From assembly GCA_026874595.1 (NCBI GenBank), contig CM049306.1:102191142-102255141 (forward strand): 64,000 nucleotides of DNA, in the 5' to 3' direction. The stretch's first letter is position 1, and every line of letters begins with the position of its first letter. The translations under genes were made by a program, and so were the position numbers. The notes under the pieces are model-generated. The model was not told the origin of the DNA and did not search any database. It saw only the letters and a program-made list of their open reading frames with translations. The stretch is from Sipunculus nudus. Lineage: Eukaryota > Annelida > Sipuncula > Golfingiida > Sipunculidae. This document shows positions 11,401-23,400 of this stretch, in pieces.

Positions 11401-14400
11401 CGTGCGGGAAGCATTGACCGCTGTAATCAGTTCAGGGCCAAGGCTCATTCAAAACAACTCACATTCCACTGTTCTACGGCAATTTGGCCCCATAATGAAC
11501 TATGACCTTTCAAATATATTCAATATTCACATCATCACTAGCCAATCCAACATCGTTTGGCGCACCATGATTTTGGTAGTGACAGAATTAGTCCTTTATA
11601 CAGTTACAAGGTGGCGCTACCCTAGCGGCTACGTTCACTACTTTGTGGCAAATTATATTTATTAACAATTACTAAATACGGCACAATGTGAAAGAGTACC
11701 TTCTACTTAATATTCATTTTAAGCGGCAGTGGATGTCACCTGGTTTGGCACACATACATGTATTTTTGAAAAACTAACTGCCCGGCGGGCATTATACACG
11801 TAATTTTTTAAAATATCACTGCCCGGCGGGCATTGACACTTTCCAGACTTCAGTCCTGTGCCGGTTGGCAGGAAACACTGCCAGGCGCGCCCACCGGGTC
11901 AGCACATTTCCACAAAGGGTCACGGTTTTTGCATCTAAGCAAACCGATAGGCGATATTATTTTAAATGGACCCTGTTTCTAATTCATCCTGAATCACTTA
12001 AATTATATTCACGAGGCTCGACGGACATCACCAATTAGCTGAAGATTAATCTCAACTGTCGCCAACTATAACTACAACGGCAGCTTCTGAAATTAATGAT
12101 CATGGCCTGGTATATATGCATTGAAATCTGGGTGGTTTCAATTTCGCAGTCAGAGAGCGACCGCGAATATCACGAATTTGAAACCACCGCAAATAAGAAG
12201 ACAACCACAGTATCTCAGGAACCGTTTGACCCATTGGGCCAAAATTTCGCATGTGTATAGATCTCACATAGCTCTTCATCATAGGCAAAACTGGTGGCGC
12301 CACCTGCAACCACTTGTGCATAGCGTCCATCTGTTCATCTGCCTTGGGATAAAATGACTCATATCTCAGCAGTTGTTTGACTTATCAACCTGAAATTTTG
12401 CAGGCTTAAACATCATGGACAGCTCTCTTGATTTTATGACAGGTGGCGCCACCTACATTCAGGTTTACTCTGCAGACATCCAAGCTCATATCTCAGGAAC
12501 CGTTTGACCAATTGGGCAAAAATTTTGCATGTGTATAGATCTCACATAGCTCTTCATCATAGGCAAAACTGGTGGCCCAACCTGCAACCATTTATGCACA
12601 GCGTCCATCTGTTCATCTGCCTTGGGATAAAATCACTCATATCCCAGCAGTGGTTTGACTTTTCCACCTGAAATTTTGCAGGTTTATACATCCTGGACAA
12701 TTTTCTTGATTTTATGACAGATGGCACCACCTACATTCATGTTTACGCTGCAGACAGCCGTGCTAATATGCAACACTCCTCACTCTATTCCCCTTGCCAC
12801 TTAATCTATGCCTCACTTCACTCATCCTACTCTGATTTCTGCCGATACACATAGTCTCTTGTCGACTACCCATATTCTAGTTTTAAAATGTCCTAGTCTG
12901 AAACTTGCAGGTCAGAAATGTCCATTTTGCAGAAATCATAATGACTAAGAAAGATATGCAGGACTTAAAAGGATCAGTATTAAATTTTAAAAATAAACCT
13001 CCATTCATACTCCTAAACTTTGAACAGGTTCGCATTAGGCCTGTAGGCCTTGTTTATTTTTTTACGAATTTTTTTCTCTATTTTTAATACCTTTAAAAAT
13101 GTGGACATCTGTTAACAGGGCATAAATCATAAAGACTGGACCTAGAATCTTCATTCTTGACATTCTAAGAGACTTATGAATAGTCTCTATGGAAACCAGA
13201 AATTAGGTCTCTGTTACCCATATCCTTCGAGCTATGGGACCCCAAAGTACCCCCCAGAATAGTGAAAAATTTCATACAAAAACTTCAATATCAAATTAAC
13301 TACATCACTGATGGTCATGATTTTTGGCATACATGTTGATCATGAGATGTTTCATCATTTTTTGCAGACTGGTGGTGCCACCTGTATTTTTCGATTTATT
13401 ACGCTTGTTTTCTCAATTTTTGAGACCTTTAAAAATGTGAACATCTGTTAACAGGGCACAAATAGTAAAGACTGGACCTAGAATCTTCATTCTTAACATT
13501 CTGAGAGACCTATGAAAAGTCTCCATGGAAACCAGAAATTAGGTCTCTGTTACCCATATCCTTCGAGCTATGGGGCCCAAAAAGTACCCCCCAGAATAGT
13601 CAAAAATTTCATACAAAAACTTCAATATCTGATTAACTACATCACTGATGGTCATGATTTTTGGCATACATATTGATCATGAGATATTTCATCATTTTTT
13701 GCAGACTGGTGGTGCCACCTGTATTTTTCGATTTATTACGCTTGTTTTCTCAATTTTTGAGACCTTTAAAAATGTGAACATCTGTTAACAGGGCACAAAT
13801 AGTAAAGACTGGACCTAGAATCTTCATTCTTAACATTCTGAGAGACCTATGAAAAGTCTCCATGGAAACCAGAAATTAGGTCTCTGTTACCCATATCCTT
13901 CGAGCTATGGGGCCCCAAAGTACCCCCCAGAATAGTCAAAAATTTCATACAAAAACTTCAATATCTGATTAACTACATCACTAATGGTCATGATTTTTGG
14001 CATACATATTGATCATGAGATATTTCATCAGTTTCTGCAGACTGGTGGCACCACCTGTATTTTTCTAATTTTTACAATTTTTTTCTCTATTTTTGAGACC
14101 TTTAAGGATGGAGTTATCTGTCAACAGGGTTCAAATTGTAACGACTGGACCTAGAATCTTCATCCTTGACACACAGGGTGACCCATGAAAAGTCTCCATG
14201 GAAACTTGAAATTTGGTCTCTGTTACCTATATCCTTTGAGCTGTGGCACTCAAAAGTACAGCTCAGAATAATGGAAAATTTGTTACAAAAGCTGAAGTAT
14301 CTGAACAACTAATGAAGATATCACCATAATTGTTTGCATGGATATTGATCATGGAGTGTTTCATGAGTTTCTGCAGCCTGGGAGAGCCACCTCAATTTTT

Positions 14401-17400
14401 ATATTTTTGCGAATTTTTTTCTCTATTTTTGAGACCTTTAAAAAATGTGGACATCTGTTAACAGGGCACAAATGGTAAAGACTGGACCTAGAATCTTCAT
14501 TCTTAACATTCTGAGAGACCTATGAAAAGTCTCCATGGAAACCAGAAATTAGGTCTCTGTTACCCATATCCTTTGAGCTATGGGGCCCCAAAGTACCCCC
14601 CAGAATAGTAAAAATTTTCATACAAAAACTTCAATATCTCATTTACTACATCACTGATGGTCATGATTTTTGGCATACATATTGATCATGAGATGTTCCA
14701 TCAGTTCCTGCAGACCTGTGGCGCCACCTGTATTTTTTTATTTTTTATGAATTGTTTTCTCTATTTTTAAGACCTTTATAAATGTGAACATCTGTTAACA
14801 GGGCACAAATAGTAAAGACTGGACCTAGAATCTTCATTCTTGACATTCTGAGGGATCTATGAAAAGCCTCCATGGAAACTAGAAATTAGGTCTCTGTTAC
14901 CCTTATCCTTCGAGCTATGGGGCCCCAAAGTACCACCCAGAATAGTGAAAAATTTCATAAAAAACTTCAATATCTGATTAACTACATCCCTGATAGTCAT
15001 GATTTTTGGCATACATATTGATCATGAGATATTTCACCAGATTCTGCAGACTGGTGGCGCCACCTGTATTTTTCAAATTTTTACAATTTTTTTTCTCTAT
15101 TTTTGAGACCTTTAAGGATGTAGTTATCTGTAAACAGGGTTCAAATAGGACCTAGAATCTTCATTCTTGGGACACAGGGAGACCCATGAAAAGTCTCCAT
15201 GGAAACCTGAAATTAGGTCTCTGTTACCCATATCCTTTGAGCTATGGCACTCCAAAGTACAGCTCAGAATAATGGAAAATTTGATACCAAAGCTGAAGTA
15301 CCTGAACAACTAACGCAGAGATCACCATAATTGTTTGTATGGATATTGATCATGGAGTCTTTCATCAGTTTCTGCAGCCTGGTGGCACCACATATATTTT
15401 TTCTACCTTTTTTTTCAAATTTTTTCTATATTTTTGAGACCTTTAAAGATATGAATTCTGTTAACATGGCACAAATCATAACAACTGGACCTAGAATCTT
15501 CATTCTTTACACACAGGGAGACCCATGAAAAATCTCCATGGAAACCTGAAATTAGGTCTCTGTTACCCATATCCATTAAGCTGTATGGCTCCAAAAAAAA
15601 ACCAAAATAATGAAAAATTTGATACAAAAACTCCAGTATCTCAATAACTACAACACTGATGCTCATGATTTTTGGCATACATATTGATCATGACATGTTC
15701 CATCAGTTTTAGCAGACTGGGTGTGCCACCTCTATTTTTTTCAAATTTTTATGAATTATTTTCTCTATTTTTGAGACCTTTAAAGATGTGGTTATCTGTC
15801 AACAGGGTAAAAATTGTTACAACTGGACCTAGAATCTTCATTCTTGTCATGCAAGGAGGCCCATGAAAAGTGTCTGTGGAAACCTGAAATTAGGTCTCTG
15901 TTACCCATATCCTTCAAGCTATAGGACTCAAAAGTATCCCTCAGAATAATGGAAAATTTGATACAAAAGCTGAAGTATCTGAACAACTTATCCAGAGACC
16001 ACCATGCTTCTTTGCAAGGATATTGACCATTAAGTGTTTTTATTAGTTTCTGCAGACTGGTGGAGCTACCTGTATTTTTTTTAAAGTTTACACATTTTTT
16101 CTCTATTTTTGATATATATTAATACAGACACAATCACAGCCTTTTGGTTAATCTATTTGATGCTTCAGTTGAATGGTTATTTATTACCATTCAGATGATA
16201 AAATTTCCTTTTGCAAATCTCTTCCCAGTCAGCTGAGCGTCATGACCCATGGGTCACTTGTTTCAGTCTGCCACCAGATGGTGTGATGCAAAGTAATATT
16301 GCAAGGGTTTTTCAACTGTTTCACATGCCATTTATTATCCATAAATGATGAAATAACTTTTGTTAGAATTTACTAAAAAAAGTACTATGATAATAAAAAC
16401 TGCCATTTGACCCAAAATTAAAAAGTATTGGTTCCAAAGGTATGCCTTGGACTTTAATTTTTTAGCATATATATATGTGTCTGAAAACATTATCGTTTCT
16501 TCTTCACTGAATGGCAGTAAAAATCAGGCTGATATTCTAATTGTACAGGACATAACACAGCAGCGACTGTGTGACCCAATTGCTGTTGAGTTGATAGAAA
16601 AGTGTGCTCGATTCCACATCTTCTGTGCTGAACGTCTGTGTGAGGAAGACATGTCAGTATTCGACGTTAAAATCAACAATGAGAACCTAACCAAGTGTCT
16701 GCAGTCTTTGAAGGAGATGTACCACGACCTGAAGGTGAAGCAGGGGATAGCATGTCCTAACGAGGCGGAGTTCAGAGCCTACATGGTGCTGATGAATCTG
16801 AATGAAGGTGACATTCTCAGGTATGCTACAAAATTTATCATTCTAAAAATGTTTCTGTTTTTTAAAGCCTCATTTGCTTGTATTGAACATTTATATAATA
16901 TAACCGGTCCAAAATGGTTAATCTGATATCTAAAAAAAATAATTGAACTAAGCTGCTACTGTTCTATGATTCTCTGACGTTTCTGAACAAACATTTTTTT
17001 CTAGAACCCATTCCCTAATACAGGTTAAGACTTGGTCCATAAATGTGTTTTTTTCTGTTCTGTAACTGTTTTTTTTTACATAATGCATGTGCTTCCTCCT
17101 TTCCCGGGTAAAATGCTAAAACTTCCCAGATTAAAAATAACAATAAGTAACCCTAATGTATATCAAGTGTCTTTGTATACAGATCACACTGGGGTCTTAT
17201 TCCAACTCACTTTTCAATTGCAAAGCACGTAAGACTTAAAATCTCTGTATGACCATGCAGGAATTGCTCCTGGTCAGTGCTGCAGGAACAGTTTTTGTTT
17301 TGTACCTGTGGAGTATGTTAGCTGACACAGCCTTGTTTTTCAGGGAGACCCAGCAGCTTGATGCTACAATCCGGTCGTCACACGAAGTCAGTTTTGTTCT

Positions 17401-20400
17401 AAATGTACACTCAGCCCTCAACAGTAACAACTACGTGCGCTTCTTCAAGCTGATAGACAAGGCCACCTTCCTTCAAGCCTGCATCATGCATCGATACTTC
17501 AGTCAGATGAGAATCCTAGCTCTCAAGGTCATCACAAGGGCATTCAGAGGTGCTGGTACCAGTATGGTGAGTCTGTAAACACAAAGCCCCCCCCCCCCCC
17601 CCCCCCCCGCTCACTTCACAAGTGGAAAGTCACATCGAGTATATTACAGCTTTAGCTTGTTGCTCATCCTTGTCACACCTTGGATTGTCACATCCCTTTC
17701 CTCTGTGATCATCAAGGTTCTTTTTGTATCATTTGGAGATGCACTGATGCCGTGTTCGCTACCTCTGGGATTTACTGTAATTACCAGATGTCAGGTACTG
17801 CAAATGACTTGCTACCTCTCTGTACCCAACAAAAGCCCACTGACCATATGTCCAGATTGTCATAGTAACCAAACAAAATGATTTATAAAATATGTTTTAT
17901 GTTTCATTTGTTCAATTTTATTTGTCATTAAAAACTTTTATGTACACCAGTAAAATATTGGTGTCATTATTTGCTCCCTGGATCCTGCATTGCCATGGAT
18001 AAAGGTGAGGCCGCCAAGTGGGACAAATGTTAATACTCAAAGTATGACCAGTTTGCCAGTGGTAAATACCACTCGGACCACGTGACCACTGCCATTTTCC
18101 ACTTGTCAGCTTGTATTTACTATCAGTCCCAGAGGTAGCAAACACAGCATTAGACAACCTCCACTCATGTCAGGCTTGCCAGCCCACAGATATCAGTCAA
18201 ACTGAGTTTTGAATAAAAACAGTTAAATTATAAAGAACTCACAGTAGCTCCTGGTCATGAATATTTTTATACAGTAGTTGTATAGGAAATGCAGAGTATA
18301 CTTCACTAACTGTGCAGAAGCAGAGTGGATTAACTCTTAACTAAACATTCGCCTGCTGGCCATATAAATGTCCTATCATGACTGTACCATGAAATGTTAC
18401 ATGCTGGGATATCAGACTCAACCTTTTTGAAAGTAACTTGTCACATTCAGATGTTTATCAGAAGAAAAAAAATATGGATAGCACTTAATTAAATTAAGTG
18501 AAAAGTCCAGTCTTAATGAAGGACCAGAATTAGAACCATATTTCAACTAGGGATTTAAAAAATTAATTGCAATTTTTGTGTTGTTTTGCTGACCCAGTAA
18601 TGTCCTTGATCTGAGAGTGAAAGATATTTTCCAAACAACTAACACATAAGGTTCCAGTGTTTGCAGAACATTCAGGTAGTCAAAGGTCATGTGTGTGAGT
18701 GTTGGTTTAACTGAACACATTTCTTTCCCTAGTAATGTTTTGATTAACAAGATTTGACTGCTTTTGTAAACAGTTTCCTCTGGATGAGCTGGTCAGGCTG
18801 CTGTTATTCGAGGATGAGGAAGAAGTTGAGAACTTCTGCAGCCATCATGGTCTGAAGTTGGAGGGTGGTAACTTGGTCCTGGACAGAAACAGTCAAGTCA
18901 TCCTACCAGAAACAGCGTATCCCTCTACCAGGGCCCCTCGCATCATTGAAAATAAGAGAACTGTAGATCTGGGACAGGTATGAAAGATACATTATGTTTA
19001 TCTGTCTTTCGTTTTAAATTCTTCATGGCCTAGGAAAGTTAGATAGATTCATATTAGTATTATGGATATCTGATATTAAGGATATCTGGATATCTGGACT
19101 ATTCTTAAGTGGCATGCGTGTGTTTACATTCTTTCAACCTCTGTGTCCGGGAATTTTCTTTCAAGAATTTCCTTTAAAGTTAAATCATGGATACAGTTGT
19201 TACTTCCAATGTTTAAGAAGTTTGTCTAATGATGGAGATGATGGATTTATTTAATACAAGCTTCATTCAAGGGACCACATTCATATGTATTTGTAGAAGA
19301 AATTAAAGACATTTGCTGCACATGATGTTTGGGTGTGTGGATAAGCAGCCAGTCAGTAATTGTCGTAAAGGAGATTATTGCATGTACATTTGTTTAAATG
19401 TCAGAGGGAGTGCAGTTCAGTGTGTTCTTTTCGCAGGTGTTGAATGGCGGTCCCCTGACACCGTGGGAACCTGAGACACCTGAATCCAGCTTTGACAGAC
19501 ATGGAGCATTCACAGGGATGATGGTGGAGATACAACAGGAGGATGAGGAGGAAGATGCTGGGTCTGCTGCGGAAGCTGGCACCATCCCTCCAGTTGCTGA
19601 AGTCACCCAGGTCAAGGAAAAGAAAAAATATACCAATGAGGTATGGTATCAGATATGTCAGTATGTTCAAGGAATTATAATAATCATTCTTAGTTACATT
19701 ATAAATATTTTGAGGATTCTTGAATTTAAAGATTGCTGACTGTGTCTGTTTCTTTTATTATACATGTAAATAAATGGACAAATCAAGTGCTGATATTCAA
19801 TTTCCTGTGGTGTTATTTTCAAAACAGCTGAATTGAATAAGCATAGCATAGTCTGTTATCCAAAGGTCGAGTAGCAGGAATTAAATCAATTGCTTGATCT
19901 ATTTCATGAAAATATGCATAAATATTTTTGTTGACAATCATGATTTTATCCTTGGTTGGCAAAAAAATTAGTTCTGCTTAAAATTGAAACCTACATAAGT
20001 TTTGTCAGAAAAATGTTTAAAGGCAATTAAGTTAAGAGAATTTCATGTTACAGGTTAGACTTTTCAAATTCATTACTGAAAACAGCTTTATACTCATGTA
20101 AGATTTAAAAAGATTATTTTATTTTTGAGAATACCGTAAAATCTCCACTTAAAACTGCGGTTTAATCAAGAAATTCAAAATCTTGAAATCAGGTTGTTTT
20201 CCTGAAAGCACTGTGCGGTTTAAACTAGAAGGGTTTCCTGAATATCTTCCTGACAGACATCGTTTTTGGGCCAGCAAGTGGGCGATAATAGGGCGACTTT
20301 CGAAGGCCGCCCTTAGCAGCAGTCTCGAATGCATGGAGCCATGTGTAAATGTATTGTTTACAATTATTTGTTATTTGTAAAGTAAATATTGCTGATTTAA

Positions 20401-23400
20401 ATGTTATTGTGTTTTTAGCTCAGCTGACTATAAGTCATCTGAGCTATAGTCGTGGTCCATTGTCCGTCGTCCGTCCGTCTGTCCGTCCGTCCGTCCGTCC
20501 GTCCGTCCGTAGATGTGGCACGTTTTGAAACCGTAAGACCTAGGAATCCAAAATTCGGCATAATGTTAGATGTCCCCAAGATCTCCTACCAAGCAGAAAA
20601 CTGGGTCTTTGCAACTTCGTTCCTTTGAGAAATTAAGGAAAAACCTCAATTTTTTTATTAAAAACCTATTTTCACACTTCAGGACTGCCTAATATCAAAA
20701 CCACTCATCTGTTTTTCCTCATATTTACCATAAATATTCCTCTATATAGTTCCTATGTACATGCCAGAAATTATGTCTGTATTATTTAATTTAAAAAAGT
20801 TATGGGCCCAAACATAATGCATTTTGTAAAAAATCAGGAAAGATATTTGATCACTTAACACAAAAAATGTTAAAGCTATTGACCTTTTTTCCAGTAATAT
20901 AACTTTAATTAATCAAAATTAAATTGTATACCCAAAATTAGATGAGAATCTTTTAAATTTTCTAAAATATTAATAAAAATAAAAAATTGGTACCTTAAAT
21001 TTTGCCCAACTTTGACCATGGCACGTTTTTTTCCTGTAGGTACTGTGGATTTAATTTTCACAGCATGTTTTTGTTAGCATTTCAACTGTTTACACCAAAA
21101 ATTTGAAACCAGTTGATCAAAAACTGTAGATTTTAATAAGTTTTCAAGCACCATGTAACATATTGTTTACATCAAGCTAGTGTTATGCAGTTTGCAAGAG
21201 CTCAGCTCCCCAGCTTCAGCTCTAAGTTCCTTAAATTCGGCATACAGTTAGATGTCTCCAAAATCCCCTACCATGCCAAGAATTTGGTCACTAGGACTTA
21301 ATACCTTTGAGATATTAATGAAAAACTTCATTTTTCCATTAAAAACCCTTTGTTACACTTCAAGACTGCCTAATATCAAAACCACTGATCTGACTTTAAT
21401 CATAAATAATATACATATTTTTCATTCTCTATGCACATGCCAGAATGATGTCAGTATTGCGTAATTGTTTTAAGTTATGGGCCCAAACATAATGCACTTT
21501 GTAAAAAATCAAGAAATATATTTACTCCCTTAACAAGGGCATTGCTGAAGCTAGAGATTTTTTTGTCAGGGATGTAACATTATTTAATCAAGATTCAATT
21601 GAATACCCAAAATTAGTTCTGAATTTTTCAAATTTTATAAGTTATTAGTATAAATATAAAATTAGTACCTTAAATTTTTCCCAACTGTGACCATGGCATG
21701 TTTGTGTCCTGTGAGCACTGTTGATATAATTTTCATATCATGCACACATTAGGATTTCAGCTTTTTAGTTTAGAAAGCTGAAAGAAATTGGCCAAAAATT
21801 GTAGCTTTTATTAATGTTTTTTATGAGACCCTGTCAGACTTTGGCTCTCTCCAGCCCCTCTTGAGTCCCCTGTATGTTGACCTTGTTGACCTTTCATCAA
21901 ATTATGCACGCTTGAGGCGAGGCATACAGGAATCCAGGCAGCTTATGGCCAGCCACAGTTGATCCAGGTGTCCAATCCAACTCATCTAGTAGTTTCAACC
22001 AACAACATAACAATAAACAATAAATTAATAAATTTTTATTGGTTTTTAATAACAAATTAAAGAAAAATAGAAAAGGAATTTGTTAGTGTATAATAACAGG
22101 AAATTAACTTGCAGTTACTGATGATATAAGAATCTTGTATCGATGGGTAGAATGTCACATATTCCAAATAACACCATGCAGTCACCTATGGCATTTTTCA
22201 GTTCAATTTTAATGATAAAGAAGTAAATCATATTATTCATTACTAATCATTAGGGATCATATGAAGGAAATTAATGATAGACAAAGATGCAGTTGATAAT
22301 ATTAATCTAGATTCCTACTGTGTCTAGTGTGTACATTGATGTGAAATTAGTCCAAAATGAATTTTTTACAGTTATTTTTTAATATAAATAAAAGCCATAA
22401 AACCAGGTACTTATGATCATTATTTAAATGTGTGAATTTTGTATATTCTGGATTCTCAACATCATTGTTTGGTGAAAACTGAATAAATACCAGACATGTT
22501 GCGAATACTTTGTAATTGTATTTAAATACGAATATGATTATGTACTCCATTGTAAAATTTCTTGCATAAAGAATAGGAATTCAGGTAAAAATGAAAGAAT
22601 ATGAATACTCGTGCAAATACTTTCAAAATGTATTCATGAATGCATTCATGAATATATTCTTTAATATTATTTTAATAATCATATCAGTTATATTTCATTT
22701 AAAAAAATCATATGATTCTCTTATTATTTTTAATAAAAATTATATTTGGGACAATATTTGTAATTTTTTTTAATAAATAGTTAAACTCTTATATTATATG
22801 TTCTGCTTATAAGTTATATGGCCAAGTCAAAATCTGTGTGACAATAGTACTCCATTTGTTAATAAAATAAATGAAATCAATCCTCTTCCCTGTCTCCAAA
22901 GGTACTATCAAAATCATACATAAGCTAAACAACAACAACTCATAATACAGCTTATATTTATTACCACACAAAACCAGCATGTGCCTCATTTCTAAATAAT
23001 ATTTTTTTATCATATATAACAGCTGAGCGTCGTGACCCATAGGTCCCTTGTTTTAAATTGAGATAGAGTTATCATTAAAATCAATCCCTATGACCAATCA
23101 TCGCCTGATATTTCATTTGCTGCGGATATGATCCTTGGATGGGCTAGACCAGCTGCATGGCGTATGACGGAAGGCTTACGGTTAACGGTTTGATGTCCAA
23201 CACCGCGCCATTCGGTCCGTCACATCACCGTTTGCCCACTCCCATAACGGATCAGTTAGTTCCTCAAGATCTATAATCAAACTGACTGTCTTGTTCAACG
23301 AATTCATAAAAAAAACTTGTCCCATTAGTCGATCAGAATCAGGATTGCACTATTTTCTTATTGTCAACAATAACAGACGCCGCCATGATTGACATACTTG

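Larger units (their letters stand above)
9003..13052 (+). mobile_element. Helentron/pearl-like tandem-repeat element, family 2 (middle layer)
   Basis: The head is AGCGAACCTGTGAGC at 9003 after a T-run. The tail near 13024-13052 has ACAGGTTCGC, the exact inverse of GCGAACCTGT, then the small hairpin AGGCC-TGTA-GGCCT and CTTG before TTT. The core starts with a single D-type unit (about 9100-9215), then about 7.5 units of 278 bp (core B, about 9664-12770), then a terminal non-repeated part also seen at about 34440-34580. The distance between equivalent core A positions on either side (8745 and 13135) exceeds the 337-bp period by about 4,053, matching the observed 4,050-bp element. Confidence 0.78.
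8642..16260 (+). mobile_element. Helentron/pearl-like tandem-repeat element, family 1 (outer layer of nest)
   Basis: The head at 8642 is AGCTCAGCTGACT, a 3-nt loop, then AGTCATCTGAGCT: a hairpin with one mismatch. A GTCC/CCGT-rich tract follows at about 8687-8722. The core is about ten units of about 337 bp (core A), one before 9000 and nine at 13060-16090. The tail at about 16227-16260 has AGTCAGCTGAGC, the inverse of the head, then the perfect palindrome TGACCCATGGGTCA, then CTTG before TTT. Without the inner element it is about 3.57 kb. Subterminal inverted repeats, terminal hairpin, T-rich target and central tandem repeats fit non-autonomous Helentron/DINE-1/pearl elements. No transposase or helicase is encoded; family assignment is inference. 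Confidence 0.75.

Noticed and set aside
11276-11665. 129-residue frame as a transposase
   Set aside because: No DDE/DDD catalytic pattern or DNA-binding domain recognisable; short for a Tc1/mariner transposase.
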